Assembly (NCBI RefSeq): GCF_027925385.1
Contig: NZ_AP027142.1
Location: 2,648,001-2,712,000, forward strand
Direction of reading: 5' to 3'
DNA length: 64,000 nt
Source: Methylocystis iwaonis
Lineage (GTDB): Bacteria > Pseudomonadota > Alphaproteobacteria > Rhizobiales > Beijerinckiaceae
Made by a program: the position numbers and the translations under genes. The notes below the pieces were generated by a model that saw only the letters and a list, made by a program, of their open reading frames with translations, had not been told where the DNA came from and did no database searches. Shown one piece after another: positions 36,535-45,379 of this stretch; position 1 is the first letter of the stretch; the number at the start of each line of letters is the position of its first letter.

Positions 36535-39006
36535 CTACGCGGGCCGCCATTCGTAAGCTACTCGCTTACCGTTCAACGCCCTCACGCTACCGCGCGGGTG
36601 AGTAGCCGATGGCCGGAGCGGGCGCAGCGCAACGCGCCTTTGCTTCCCCGGCGCCAGATGAAACCAATTGGCCTCCGGGAGAAACTCTTCACACTCTATG
36701 CAGACCGACTGCGCGAAAGACTCCGCGGTCAACATCAGGGCAAATCCCGCGCCGTCGAAAACAACCCCCGCTCGTAAGCCACATTCGGCGCGCGCGATCC
36801 CGAACCCAAGCGGGAAGTGAAATGCTTCCAACACATGGTCTGGATTGTCTTTCGGCCGGAACGCCGCGACAGTGACGTCATGCGACGGCGGTCCGAAATT
36901 ATAGGCGAGCGCCGTGTCGAAGAACCCGCCCCAAAACGCAACGTCTCGCGTGACGCTCACCTCTCGCGGCGCCACTCTGATCGAGCGCGTCGCGTGCATG
37001 ACAATGGTCCTTCCGTCGCGGTAGCACGTCAGCGACGCCTCACCTTCGAACGGGTCAGGTCCGGCATTGACGAGGTGCAGATGAAGACCATTCACCCCTT
37101 CGTCTATCAGGAACGTCTGCGCCGGCGCAAAAGCGCGCTTCAACGCGTAATAGGAGGATTTCGGCAATCCTTCCGAATCGAGAACGCCCCACCCCGGCCC
37201 CGGCCAAAGATCCTTTAAAAACCAAACAAGCGCGCCACGCACCCCCGAACCGCAACGCCGCCACTCCGAGATGGTCGACGTCATCGCTTCGGCGACGCAA
37301 GCGCGTGCGAGGTCGAGATAGCGGTCAGGGTCGGACGCCCGCAGCCGCTCTGGCTCGCAGCCATAGAGAAGCCGCATATAGTGCTCGGTGACGTCCCTGA
37401 AATCCTGCAGCGCGCCCATGTCGCGCGGGATACGAGGCTCCCAGAGCGGCGACGCCATTTGTGCCGACCCGAAATTGCGCAGGATCGACGCCGCCTCCGG
37501 CGGACAGGAAAAGCCGAGGCACTCGGTTGCAAAACGCACATTGGCGCGTCGAGCGTCGTCGAGCGGGCGGCGATAGGCGCCGACGCCGTAGTAATGAGAA
37601 ACGCCATGATCGGATTGGAAGGGCAAGGCGCCGCCGGAAGGCGAGTTCTCGACGTAGATCACGTCGGGCCTTCGACGTCGTACCGCTTCCGGCAAAAGCT
37701 CTTCGAACAATGGCGAACGCCATTTCGCCTCGGCGATCCCCATCATCGCGGCCTGCTGATAGACCTCGCTGCCCCCACAAGTCACCGCCAAAGACGGCGA
37801 CGCCTCGACGCGGGAAAGAAACTCTGCGGCCTCACGCGCAACGCTCGCGCGAAATTCAGGCGCGTCGATTGGGTAATCGAAATTGGCGAAGGCGAAATCC
37901 TGCCACACCATGATCCCGAGTTCGTCGCACAGCTCGTAAAAGTCGTCGCTCTCGTAGTAGAGTATTCCTGGAACGCGCAGCATATTCATGCCCGCGTCTC
38001 GCACCACTTCAAGGAGCGGCGCAAGCGTCTGGCGTGAGCCGTCGAGACTGTGTGGATCCGCTCCCGTCCAGACGGCGCCGAGACAGACGAGCGGGGCGCC
38101 ATTCACCGAGAGGGCGAAATCGGCGCCGTCTTCGCCGCGCGAGAGGTCGACGCGGCGAAAGCCCGTGCGCCCGAGATCGACGTTAACGCCGCCGATCTCG
38201 GCGCGAACATCGTATAATTTCGGCGCGCCGATGCTGTGAGGAAACCAAGGCTCGTAAGCATCCAGCCGGAGTTCGGCGACGAGACGTCCCTCCCCTTGCT
38301 TTTCAAAAGCTAGTTGACGCTCGCCACAGAATAGCGCGCCCGAATCCACTTCGGGCGTGGCCACATCCACTGTGACCGCAAGTCTTGCGCCCCTCCTATC
38401 GACCTCGGCGCGAACCGCCGCGTCACGCAAACGCAACGGACCGTGCTCGATCAACTCGACAGCCCGATAAGGCCCGACCGGCGGCATCGGCGGCGCAAAT
38501 CCAGGCAGCCGTCCCAACGCCGTTGTCCGAATGTGCCTCAGCCCGCTGGGAACGATCATGCGCGGGCGCCAACGCGCGCGCCCCTTCTTCGTGTCTATCT
38601 CGCGCAGGACCGAGCGAAACCGAATGTGCAGATCATGTCGACCCGGCTGGAGAGAACCAATTTCCTCCCGAACAAACATATTGTCGCTCGAAAGGAGCAG
38701 CGCTCCGTCCAGGAAAATCTCCGCGAGCGTCGCGAGCCCGTGAAACACGAGATCGGCTTGGAGTTCATTCTCAAAGGAGAGCTTGTACCAGCAGTCGATC
38801 CCGTCGAGCGGCGGCAGATCCTCGTAACGACAGCCTTGCTCGATCAAAACTTGTGCGACGGTGCCGGGGACCTTGGCGGCGCGCCACACAGCATCCGATG
38901 GAATTACGTCAGGATGCGACCAGTCGCCGCCTTCGTCGATAAGAAATGACCAACCGTCTTCGAGCGGGCGCCGGCGTTCTCCTTGCACCGAAAGAACGCG
39001 CGCCAC
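36535..39006 (-). CDS. Glycoside hydrolase family 2 protein (beta-mannosidase-like)
   Basis: 823 residues. The N-terminal jelly roll (WRAAKVPGTVAQVL, DCWYKLSFENE), immunoglobulin-like domain and TIM barrel (GAVWTGADPHSL, DAGMNMLRVPGILYYESDDFYELCDELGIMVWQDFAFAN) are in GH2 order. The acid/base Glu is in VTCGGSEVYQQ and the nucleophile is probably the Glu in RFATECLGF. There is no signal peptide, so it is cytoplasmic or peripheral. It is the last gene of a run of nine beginning with a polysaccharide flippase gene and starts 3 bp after the DUF1839 gene. It may trim or remodel a glycan intermediate. The exact sugar specificity is inferred only from family. Confidence 0.87.
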   Translation of the reverse strand: MARVLSVQGERRRPLEDGWSFLIDEGGDWSHPDVIPSDAVWRAAKVPGTVAQVLIEQGCRYEDLPPLDGIDCWYKLSFENELQADLVFHGLATLAEIFLDGALLLSSDNMFVREEIGSLQPGRHDLHIRFRSVLREIDTKKGRARWRPRMIVPSGLRHIRTTALGRLPGFAPPMPPVGPYRAVELIEHGPLRLRDAAVRAEVDRRGARLAVTVDVATPEVDSGALFCGERQLAFEKQGEGRLVAELRLDAYEPWFPHSIGAPKLYDVRAEIGGVNVDLGRTGFRRVDLSRGEDGADFALSVNGAPLVCLGAVWTGADPHSLDGSRQTLAPLLEVVRDAGMNMLRVPGILYYESDDFYELCDELGIMVWQDFAFANFDYPIDAPEFRASVAREAAEFLSRVEASPSLAVTCGGSEVYQQAAMMGIAEAKWRSPLFEELLPEAVRRRRPDVIYVENSPSGGALPFQSDHGVSHYYGVGAYRRPLDDARRANVRFATECLGFSCPPEAASILRNFGSAQMASPLWEPRIPRDMGALQDFRDVTEHYMRLLYGCEPERLRASDPDRYLDLARACVAEAMTSTISEWRRCGSGVRGALVWFLKDLWPGPGWGVLDSEGLPKSSYYALKRAFAPAQTFLIDEGVNGLHLHLVNAGPDPFEGEASLTCYRDGRTIVMHATRSIRVAPREVSVTRDVAFWGGFFDTALAYNFGPPSHDVTVAAFRPKDNPDHVLEAFHFPLGFGIARAECGLRAGVVFDGAGFALMLTAESFAQSVCIECEEFLPEANWFHLAPGKQRRVALRPLRPSATHPRGSVRALNGKRVAYEWRPA

Positions 39007-39009
39007 CTC

Positions 39010-40038
39010 TTATCTCGCGCCGTCGAGCGTGGGAAGGAGACCGGCGAAAAGGCGATCATAAGCAGCCGCCATCTCATTCAATGCCTGCGTAGGATCGATC
39101 GCCCGTCGCCGGGTCGCCGCCCGCGCCACATTGAATTGCAGCGCCTTTGCCGCCGAGGAAAGCGCGCGGCACTCGTCGCTTTCTCGCGCGAATGCGCCAT
39201 CGGGCCTCAGCCAGTCGAGATGACTGCCGAGCAGCTCGAAATTCGCGCCAAATTGCCGAAGCGTGTTGAAGACGAAGACGTTGAAAAAAGCAGGCGGTCG
39301 CTGTTCGAGGTTTTGCCAGAGCTGCGGAAACGCGGCCGAAAACGCGCTCACAGGATTACGCTGCGGCCGACGCGCCAAATGCGCGCGCAGAAGCTGCTCT
39401 GCTTTGTTGCGAACGTCCACCCCCGACTCGCGTATCACCTCGAAACGCGCAAACTCGGCATAAGGAAAGAGCGCATCATCACGCTTCTGCTCTGCCGCAT
39501 GGCCGAGCACGCCAAGGAAGTCGTCGTTTTCGAGCGCGAACAGGCCGTCATTGTGAAAATAGAGCATTTGCGATTGCGTAACATCGAAGCCGACGATGCC
39601 GATCGTCGTTTTCGAATGTTCGCTGCGGTAGGAAATCCCTCGCGTGTCCGGCAGGTAAAAGCTATCGACCTCGATGACGACAATGCGCCCGCGATGCAAC
39701 TGCGTCTCGATATGGTTTTCGGGGTTGTCGTAGAGAGCCAGCTCATCCACCCGCAAGCCGTACAGAAATTCGAGATCGGCATGCGGAGGCTTGAAGAAAG
39801 TGAACTGATCGCCCTCGAAATCCTGACGAACCGTGAAGCCGAGCATGGCCTCGGGCGCAAAGCCATGCGTGGCAATCACCTCGATCCAGAGATCGACATA
39901 GCAATTGGTCTGAGGCCAGTCGCGTTCCGGGCGATGCAACGCGTGCGACACATAGCTCGCAGGCGAGACGCGCGGCGCTTCCTCAGAATTGGAGCGCGGC
40001 GCGAACTGAAGAAGGCCAGCCATCGGTGTCGAGCCCAT
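39010..40038 (-). CDS. DUF1839 family protein
   Basis: 342 residues if started at the ATG at 40038; the ATG at 40023 (MAGLLQF) is equally possible and neither has a clear Shine-Dalgarno. The conserved N-terminal part reads [19 protein letters not shown] and [16 protein letters not shown], as in the family. DUF1839 has no known activity but is repeatedly linked to amino acid:carrier-protein ligase genes in Rhizobiales. Here it overlaps the 3' end of that ligase gene and precedes the GH2 gene. It is a candidate acceptor-modifying or transferase component for the aminoacyl thioester. Confidence 0.85.
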   Translation of the reverse strand: MGSTPMAGLLQFAPRSNSEEAPRVSPASYVSHALHRPERDWPQTNCYVDLWIEVIATHGFAPEAMLGFTVRQDFEGDQFTFFKPPHADLEFLYGLRVDELALYDNPENHIETQLHRGRIVVIEVDSFYLPDTRGISYRSEHSKTTIGIVGFDVTQSQMLYFHNDGLFALENDDFLGVLGHAAEQKRDDALFPYAEFARFEVIRESGVDVRNKAEQLLRAHLARRPQRNPVSAFSAAFPQLWQNLEQRPPAFFNVFVFNTLRQFGANFELLGSHLDWLRPDGAFARESDECRALSSAAKALQFNVARAATRRRAIDPTQALNEMAAAYDRLFAGLLPTLDGAR

Positions 40039-40894
40039 GGTGTTTGAACAAGGCGAGCGCCAAGCGCTCCATTCCGAAACCCACGCACGCCGTATGCGCG
40101 ACTTCATCGGCAGCCGTCTGGATGCCCCAGAGCGAACCAAAGTGGTCCTGATGGTAATTGAAGCTCTGGCAGGCCGTCGGCTTGTCGGCGTCTTCGATCG
40201 GAACAAGGAGTTCGAACTTCAGTCCGAGCTCACGCTGGCTGGACGCCATCATGCGCCCGCTGCGACCAAAGAAAGGATCGTTCGCAACGTCGATTTCGAA
40301 TGGCAGGCCGAGCGCGCCTGCGAATTCCCGGCCGCGATCCAGCCAATCCTGCCGAAAGCTCGTGACAGTCTCCGGCGGGCCGATACGCACAAATTCCCGC
40401 ATTCGGAACATCTGCATCCGCGCCGGGTCTTTCGACGGCTCGTGACGGAAGCAATAGGATTGCACGTCGAAAAGCAGTCCGCCTGAAGGCAGTTTACCGC
40501 GCTGGGCGACGATCGGATAAAGCGGATAGCAAGCCGCGGGCGTCAGCGCGATCTCTGTCGCCTCCTGCCCATCGGTCCATTTCTCGCCATTGTGAATCCG
40601 ATCGAGCAGCAGCAAGTGGTCGCGCTCGGAGCCTGCAAAACTATGCACTGTCCCTGCGAGCTGGGGAAATGATTTCATGTAGCCGCTCTTTTGAAAGAGC
40701 GACAGATTCATCCCCGGCGGAAAGCGGATGACCTCGGCGCCGTCCTTAGCGCCGAAATTCGAGATAAGCGCGTCGATCCCCTCGATGACAGCCTCGAAGC
40801 GTCCGCCACGCGCATATAACCCATCGACGCCAGTCGCATGAAGAATGCCTTTGGCGAACAAATTGTCGAGGAAACTGGAACAAGCGCCACACAT
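39983..40894 (-). CDS. Amino acid:[carrier protein] ligase (class II aminoacyl-tRNA synthetase-like)
   Basis: 303 residues. It is a truncated seryl-tRNA synthetase-like catalytic core with no tRNA-binding arm: motif 2 region SYCFRHEPS to MREFVRIG, and motif 3 [12 protein letters not shown]. The three zinc ligands Cys122, Glu167 and Cys270 have the same spacing (45 and 103 residues) as Cys131, Glu176 and Cys279 of the Bradyrhizobium enzyme Bll0957. That enzyme activates glycine or alanine and loads it on the phosphopantetheine of a dedicated carrier protein. A carrier protein gene lies two genes upstream. The start directly abuts the acyl-CoA dehydrogenase stop (TAAATG). Confidence 0.92.
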   Translation of the reverse strand: MCGACSSFLDNLFAKGILHATGVDGLYARGGRFEAVIEGIDALISNFGAKDGAEVIRFPPGMNLSLFQKSGYMKSFPQLAGTVHSFAGSERDHLLLLDRIHNGEKWTDGQEATEIALTPAACYPLYPIVAQRGKLPSGGLLFDVQSYCFRHEPSKDPARMQMFRMREFVRIGPPETVTSFRQDWLDRGREFAGALGLPFEIDVANDPFFGRSGRMMASSQRELGLKFELLVPIEDADKPTACQSFNYHQDHFGSLWGIQTAADEVAHTACVGFGMERLALALFKHHGLDTDGWPSSVRAALQF

Positions 40895-42049
40895 TTAAGA
40901 AAGCCTTGGATCGAGTCGATGGGCAAGCAGCATATTCGACAGGTTCTGATAGATCCGGTCGTTCGAGATCATGATCCGCGCCGAGAGCGCGTCCCGCATA
41001 TGGCGGCCCACGCTGTGCGGACTGTCGTTCCGGTAGCCCGAGATTCCGGTGATCAACAGCGCGTGATTAATGATGTCGATCGCCGTTTCAGAGGCAAAAG
41101 TCTTTAGATTGTTGAATCGGACGCCGAAACTCATCGAATTGAGGTCTTCGTGATTCTCCTGCGCACACTCGAAGCGGGCGAGGCCTTCCTTGAGCGCTGC
41201 GCGCATCGCTTCGGCTTTCGTGGACGCCTCCGCCAATCGCAAAGCCCCGGGCGGCAGCCCGCCGCCGCCCTTGCGCGCTTCTGCGCGAACGAAATTTTGA
41301 GCGCGCACGAGCGCGTCGACGGCGACGCCATACCACACCGAACCCCACAGAAGGTGGGCCGTCGCCAGCATCGATTGCGCGGCGATTTCGGCGAAATCGG
41401 CGCCGAGAATCTGCTCGGTCGGGGCCTTGGCTGTCAGAATGAAGCTGTCACTACAAGTCCCGCGCATGCCGAGCGTATCCCATACGCCCGTGCGCGACAG
41501 CGTGTATTGATCTTTGGTGATGGCGGCCATGAGCTGGTCGGAGGCGGCCGCATCGGGCGCACGCCGCGCCGTGACCAAGATGGCGTCGGCTTGAGCGCCA
41601 TAGGAGATCAAAGCGCCGCGCTTTTCGACGCAAAAATCGCTTCCCTCGCGCTCGAAGGCGCAAACGCTCGCGCGCATATTGCCGCCGACGCCGCCTTCAG
41701 TGGTGGCCGAAGCAAGAAGCAGTTGCTCGTCGCTGATGCGGCGCAGGAACCGCTTGCCCCAATCGGTTTCCGCCCCATAAGAGACGAGGCTGGAAACCTT
41801 GATCTGATGCATGGCGAAGATCATGGCCGTCGACGCGCAATGCTGTCCCAGTGCGGAGCATACTTCCGCGACTTCGGCAAGCCGCGCGCCGTCGCCACCA
41901 AATTCTACTGGGATGAGGAGAGACAGCAGCCGCGCGTCTTTGAGAGCCGCAAAGGCTTCAAAGGGAAAACGCGCCTCTCTGTCGACTTCTTCCGCATGGC
42001 GCGCAGCGACAGCGACGACGCTCGAAATACGGTCGAGCGGCGCGCTCAT
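40895..42049 (-). CDS. Acyl-CoA dehydrogenase family flavoprotein
   Basis: 384 residues with the family pattern: EVCSALGQHCASTAMIFAMH, ASATTEGGVGGNMRAS (FAD/substrate loop), DTLGMRGTCSDSF, and the C-terminal AIDIINHALLITGISGYRNDSPHSVGRHMRDAL. The ATG overlaps the carrier protein stop (ATGA) and the stop touches the ligase start, so the three are translationally coupled. In this cassette it may dehydrogenate the carrier-bound aminoacyl group rather than an acyl-CoA; this is inference from gene order, since such dehydrogenases recur beside amino acid:carrier-protein ligases. Confidence 0.88.
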   Translation of the reverse strand: MSAPLDRISSVVAVAARHAEEVDREARFPFEAFAALKDARLLSLLIPVEFGGDGARLAEVAEVCSALGQHCASTAMIFAMHQIKVSSLVSYGAETDWGKRFLRRISDEQLLLASATTEGGVGGNMRASVCAFEREGSDFCVEKRGALISYGAQADAILVTARRAPDAAASDQLMAAITKDQYTLSRTGVWDTLGMRGTCSDSFILTAKAPTEQILGADFAEIAAQSMLATAHLLWGSVWYGVAVDALVRAQNFVRAEARKGGGGLPPGALRLAEASTKAEAMRAALKEGLARFECAQENHEDLNSMSFGVRFNNLKTFASETAIDIINHALLITGISGYRNDSPHSVGRHMRDALSARIMISNDRIYQNLSNMLLAHRLDPRLS

Positions 42050-42297
42050 GCGGCGACGCCTTTACCTTTGAGCTCGGAGATGCAGCTCGCGATCATGTCG
42101 ATCGACGCCCAGCTTTTCCTGTTGAGCATTCTATCCGGAAACTCGATGTCGAATTTCTCCTCGAGCGCAAGCATAAGTTGAACGGCTGCGAAGGAGGTCA
42201 GGCCGGCCGCGTAGAGGTCGGACGCTCCGGTGAGCGTATCGACTGACACAGCAAGGCGGCCATGTTCCTCAAGAGCCTGCCGAATGGCCTCGTTCAT
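42046..42297 (-). CDS. Dedicated aminoacyl carrier protein
   Basis: 83 residues from the ATG at 42297, which has GGAG eight bases upstream; an ATG two codons earlier is too close to that site. The phosphopantetheine-attachment Ser35 is in DLYAAGLTSFAAVQLML, followed by the helix LEEKFDIEFPDRMLN. This form of motif (GLTS, not the GxDSL of fatty acid ACP) matches the rhizobial carrier partners of amino acid:carrier-protein ligases. It is expected to accept a small amino acid from the ligase at 39983 and present it to the flavoprotein. Confidence 0.9.
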   Translation of the reverse strand: MNEAIRQALEEHGRLAVSVDTLTGASDLYAAGLTSFAAVQLMLALEEKFDIEFPDRMLNRKSWASIDMIASCISELKGKGVAA

Positions 42298-42368
42298 TTC
42301 CATTTCTCCGCCGATACGGACACACAAGTCCGCGTCGCAATGATTGCTCGTCGTTTCCGGCGAGGATG

Positions 42369-44144
42369 TTACGACGCTTGTCTGAACGAACTCTTTATCG
42401 GATCGTCGAGTCGGGCGAGAAGATGATCTCGCAGCCAATCGACGCTTTCCTGCGTCGTCAGATTATGGTCGGCGTTTTGAATGCGCGACCAAGTGACATT
42501 GTCATATGCCCGCAGACCGACGCAATTTTTGCCGAAATATTTGGTCAGCTCATCCTCCGCCAAATCTCCCGCGCTCGTCACGAAGGAGATCCGCGTCCCG
42601 CGCGCAGCCAATTCCGCCAATCGCTTCTGCGGTTCGTTCAAGAGCTTTTTGCCGACCAACGAGTGAATCAGCCACATCAATTTGTATTTGGCGGAATCCG
42701 CGATCCGCCCCAAAACAACCGAAAGCAGCTTGCGGATAGGCGCTTGGCCTTTGAGCAGCTTGATCAGCCCGTCGCGATCGAGCACGCGAGAGAAATATTC
42801 CGTATTGCTGCGAGAGTGATATTTTATCAATTCGCTGACCGAGCGCGCGGGGTCGCGGGCGAAGACCACGAGATTGATGATAATCGCTTGTTCGATTCGC
42901 GGCTCGCGGATGGCGGCGTGGAAGGCTTGATAGGCGCCCGAACATACGCCAATCACGGAGACTTTCCCCCTGCCTTGCCCCGCCAGCCAATCGACGGCGG
43001 CGAGAACATCCGCAGTCTGCACCTGCGTGTATATTCTTTCGCCAAAGTCAATCGGCGCCGGGCAATCGCCAATCCCGGTCGTATCGATGCGAAGCGACGC
43101 AATCCCATGCGCCGCCAGAACGCGGGCATGGTCGACGGTCATGCGCCGCCATCCCGTGTGCGGATTGGCGCCGCAGTTGAGAAACAGCGCAACACTCTCG
43201 ACGCGCGGAGCCAGCGGTTCGCAGAACACGCCGAACACATGACCGTTCGCCATGTGCAGCGGCGTTTCCCGCCACGAAGGGCCCACGAGCGGCTTGGCGG
43301 GTTGCGGCGCACGCGGCGTAGAATTAAAGGGGCGCGTTCGATCGCCTCTCCAAGCGACCATGTGGCCGACAATGCCGGAAAAGACCTCGCGGGGATGCTC
43401 GGTGATCGTCGGATTGGAAACGAGCTCCTCGTAGCCAGTGTAGGGAACCTGCTCGACGGCCGCGCCAAGAAAGTTGAAATGGTTTGCGAGTTCCTGCTGG
43501 CTTTGAACGCGATCGACCAAAAGAACGCGAGGCGCCGGCAAGCTTTCCAACTCGAGGAAATTGAGTTTCTTGAGATCGCCGACGAACGAGGCCGGAAGCT
43601 CGAAGCCCAGCATGGTCAAAGACCCATCGGCGCGGGCGGCGATGGAAACGCCAGCCGCATCTGCGAGCATAGTGGCGGAAACACTCAGTTCCCGAACATA
43701 AGCACGCCCCTTGGAAAATGACGCAAGGAGAACGAGGCCTTCGACACGCGAGAGTTGTTGCGCCACAAGGATCGCGACGCCCGCGCCGAGGCCCTGGCCA
43801 AGCACGATGATCCGGCGCGCTTGCGAGACATCCAGCAGCAAGGCGGCGGCCGCTTTGGCTGCGTCGATCCAATCGTCGAGGCGCCATGGCTCTGTCGAGG
43901 CGCCGAGTGAATCACAGACGCCCGGATAATCGAAGCGGAGCGTTGGAAAGCCGGCCGTGGCCAATTCATCGGCCATTTGCCGCCAGCTTGCGCGAACGCA
44001 TAATTCTTCATAGCCCCAGGCGCTGCACATCAGCACGGCGACGTCGCCCCCGCCCGGATGGTAAAAGCCCGCGCAACCAGAGAAGGTGACAGGAATTCCC
44101 CCCTCGGTTGCGGCGCTGAAGGCGGTGGGGATCGTGGCGGTCAA
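42369..44144 (-). CDS. Tandem alpha/beta hydrolase, one polypeptide with two domains
   Basis: 591 residues, two hydrolase domains in series (about 1-270 and 285-580). Domain 1 has LRFDYPGVCDSLG and an elbow reading VLGQGLGAGVAIL, in which the usual nucleophile is Gly. Domain 2 has LRIDTTGIGDCPAP and an elbow VIGVCSGAYQAFH with Ser in the normal GxSxG-like position, and a likely His in QNADHNLT. The halves resemble the two separate exosortase-associated hydrolases of exopolysaccharide clusters. The ATG overlaps the polymerase stop and the carrier protein gene follows after 71 bp. A thioesterase or acyl/aminoacyl transferase role is conceivable; domain 1 may be non-catalytic. Confidence 0.83.
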   Translation of the reverse strand: MTATIPTAFSAATEGGIPVTFSGCAGFYHPGGGDVAVLMCSAWGYEELCVRASWRQMADELATAGFPTLRFDYPGVCDSLGASTEPWRLDDWIDAAKAAAALLLDVSQARRIIVLGQGLGAGVAILVAQQLSRVEGLVLLASFSKGRAYVRELSVSATMLADAAGVSIAARADGSLTMLGFELPASFVGDLKKLNFLELESLPAPRVLLVDRVQSQQELANHFNFLGAAVEQVPYTGYEELVSNPTITEHPREVFSGIVGHMVAWRGDRTRPFNSTPRAPQPAKPLVGPSWRETPLHMANGHVFGVFCEPLAPRVESVALFLNCGANPHTGWRRMTVDHARVLAAHGIASLRIDTTGIGDCPAPIDFGERIYTQVQTADVLAAVDWLAGQGRGKVSVIGVCSGAYQAFHAAIREPRIEQAIIINLVVFARDPARSVSELIKYHSRSNTEYFSRVLDRDGLIKLLKGQAPIRKLLSVVLGRIADSAKYKLMWLIHSLVGKKLLNEPQKRLAELAARGTRISFVTSAGDLAEDELTKYFGKNCVGLRAYDNVTWSRIQNADHNLTTQESVDWLRDHLLARLDDPIKSSFRQAS

Positions 44145-45379
44145 CTTTCAACCCCTTCGTAATATTCATCGAGCGCTGCGGGCGCCTCCAAACAGCCGAG
44201 AAGATACCAGAGCAGAGCCCCGGTTTTAATCGAATACATTGAATTGCTGATCATCAGCAATGCGATGATGTAAATTGCGGTAAACAGCCGATAGCGCCAG
44301 GCCGCTTCATCCGAGACGGGGCGCAGCACGAATAAGCTCCAGAGGCCGATGCAGCCGAGCAGCCCGAATTTGGTGAGCGTGTAGGTATATCCTGAATCGG
44401 CGACAAAACGCGTCACCTGCACGAAGCCCATGGCCTCCCAAAAATCGAGATGCGAAAGCATCTGACCGGTCAGAAGAAGTCGACCGGCGAAACCATTGTC
44501 CCACGGCTTGTCGGGGTTGAGGAAGCCGTTTACGGCAAGAAGCAGAAGGACGCAGAAGGGCGCCAGCAGGATCGGCAACCGTCCGATATACCGCGCCAGC
44601 GGAAACAAGACGAAGCTCGTCAGTGACACCATCAGGCCGAAACGCGCGTCGGCGAGCACGAAAACGGCGGTGGCGGGTAGAAGCTTCATCGCCATGACGA
44701 GCGGACGCTCGACATTGCGCAATATGATCCACGAGAAGACAACCGCTCCAAAATTGCCGACCGAAACGGGCTCGAGGAAAATCGACGAAACACGGTGCGG
44801 GCCAAGGAACGGCAGGAGCGTTCGCCCTTCCGGCCGAATTCCGCTAGCGAAAAGTCCTGTTCCAGTGGTGTCCGCCGCGGCGGCGTCGACCGTCCCGCGC
44901 GCGACGTAATAGGCCAATATGTCGAAGAACTTCAGATAATACGGCAGGAACAAATATTCACAGATTCCGACGACCAGCACTGTCCAGACGCATATATCGA
45001 CAAGCCGGTCGCCTGCTTCCGGCGAACCGAGACGGCGGCCGAGAAACAAAAAAACGATCGGGATGAGAATATCTCGTATCGCCTTCATATCCAACGCGCC
45101 TTGCAGGCTGCTCAAATAGAGCGCGAAGGACACATAGCCCGCGAGGACCGCGTATAAGGGCGGATTGTCTCTGAGGACCAGGAGTAAGGCGAGGCCAAGA
45201 AGCGCCATCTCCGACGCCATCACAATTGCGGCGCTGACCCCGAAAATCTTCGTGTTGACGAAGCACAGGATGAAATTGAACGTCAGCGCGCCGAAAACAA
45301 TCCATCCCGCGAAGCTCGCCCCATAACGAGTCTCGGCGGTGCGTAGCCAGTCGAACGCGTCAGAGTGGCCGGCGCTCAC
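44141..45379 (-). CDS. Wzy-type polysaccharide polymerase (O-antigen ligase-like membrane protein)
   Basis: 412 residues from the GTG at 45379, overlapping the upstream stop as GTGA. About eleven transmembrane helices are separated by one large periplasmic loop (about residues 165-200, GLFASGIRPEGRTLLPFLGPHRVSSIFLEP). The central loop Arg and EPVSVGNFG region resemble exopolysaccharide polymerases of the GumE/ExoQ type. It probably joins lipid-linked repeat units in the periplasm, working with the flippase and co-polymerase encoded upstream. Sequence conservation in this family is low, so the name rests on topology and context. Confidence 0.75.
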   Translation of the reverse strand: MSAGHSDAFDWLRTAETRYGASFAGWIVFGALTFNFILCFVNTKIFGVSAAIVMASEMALLGLALLLVLRDNPPLYAVLAGYVSFALYLSSLQGALDMKAIRDILIPIVFLFLGRRLGSPEAGDRLVDICVWTVLVVGICEYLFLPYYLKFFDILAYYVARGTVDAAAADTTGTGLFASGIRPEGRTLLPFLGPHRVSSIFLEPVSVGNFGAVVFSWIILRNVERPLVMAMKLLPATAVFVLADARFGLMVSLTSFVLFPLARYIGRLPILLAPFCVLLLLAVNGFLNPDKPWDNGFAGRLLLTGQMLSHLDFWEAMGFVQVTRFVADSGYTYTLTKFGLLGCIGLWSLFVLRPVSDEAAWRYRLFTAIYIIALLMISNSMYSIKTGALLWYLLGCLEAPAALDEYYEGVES

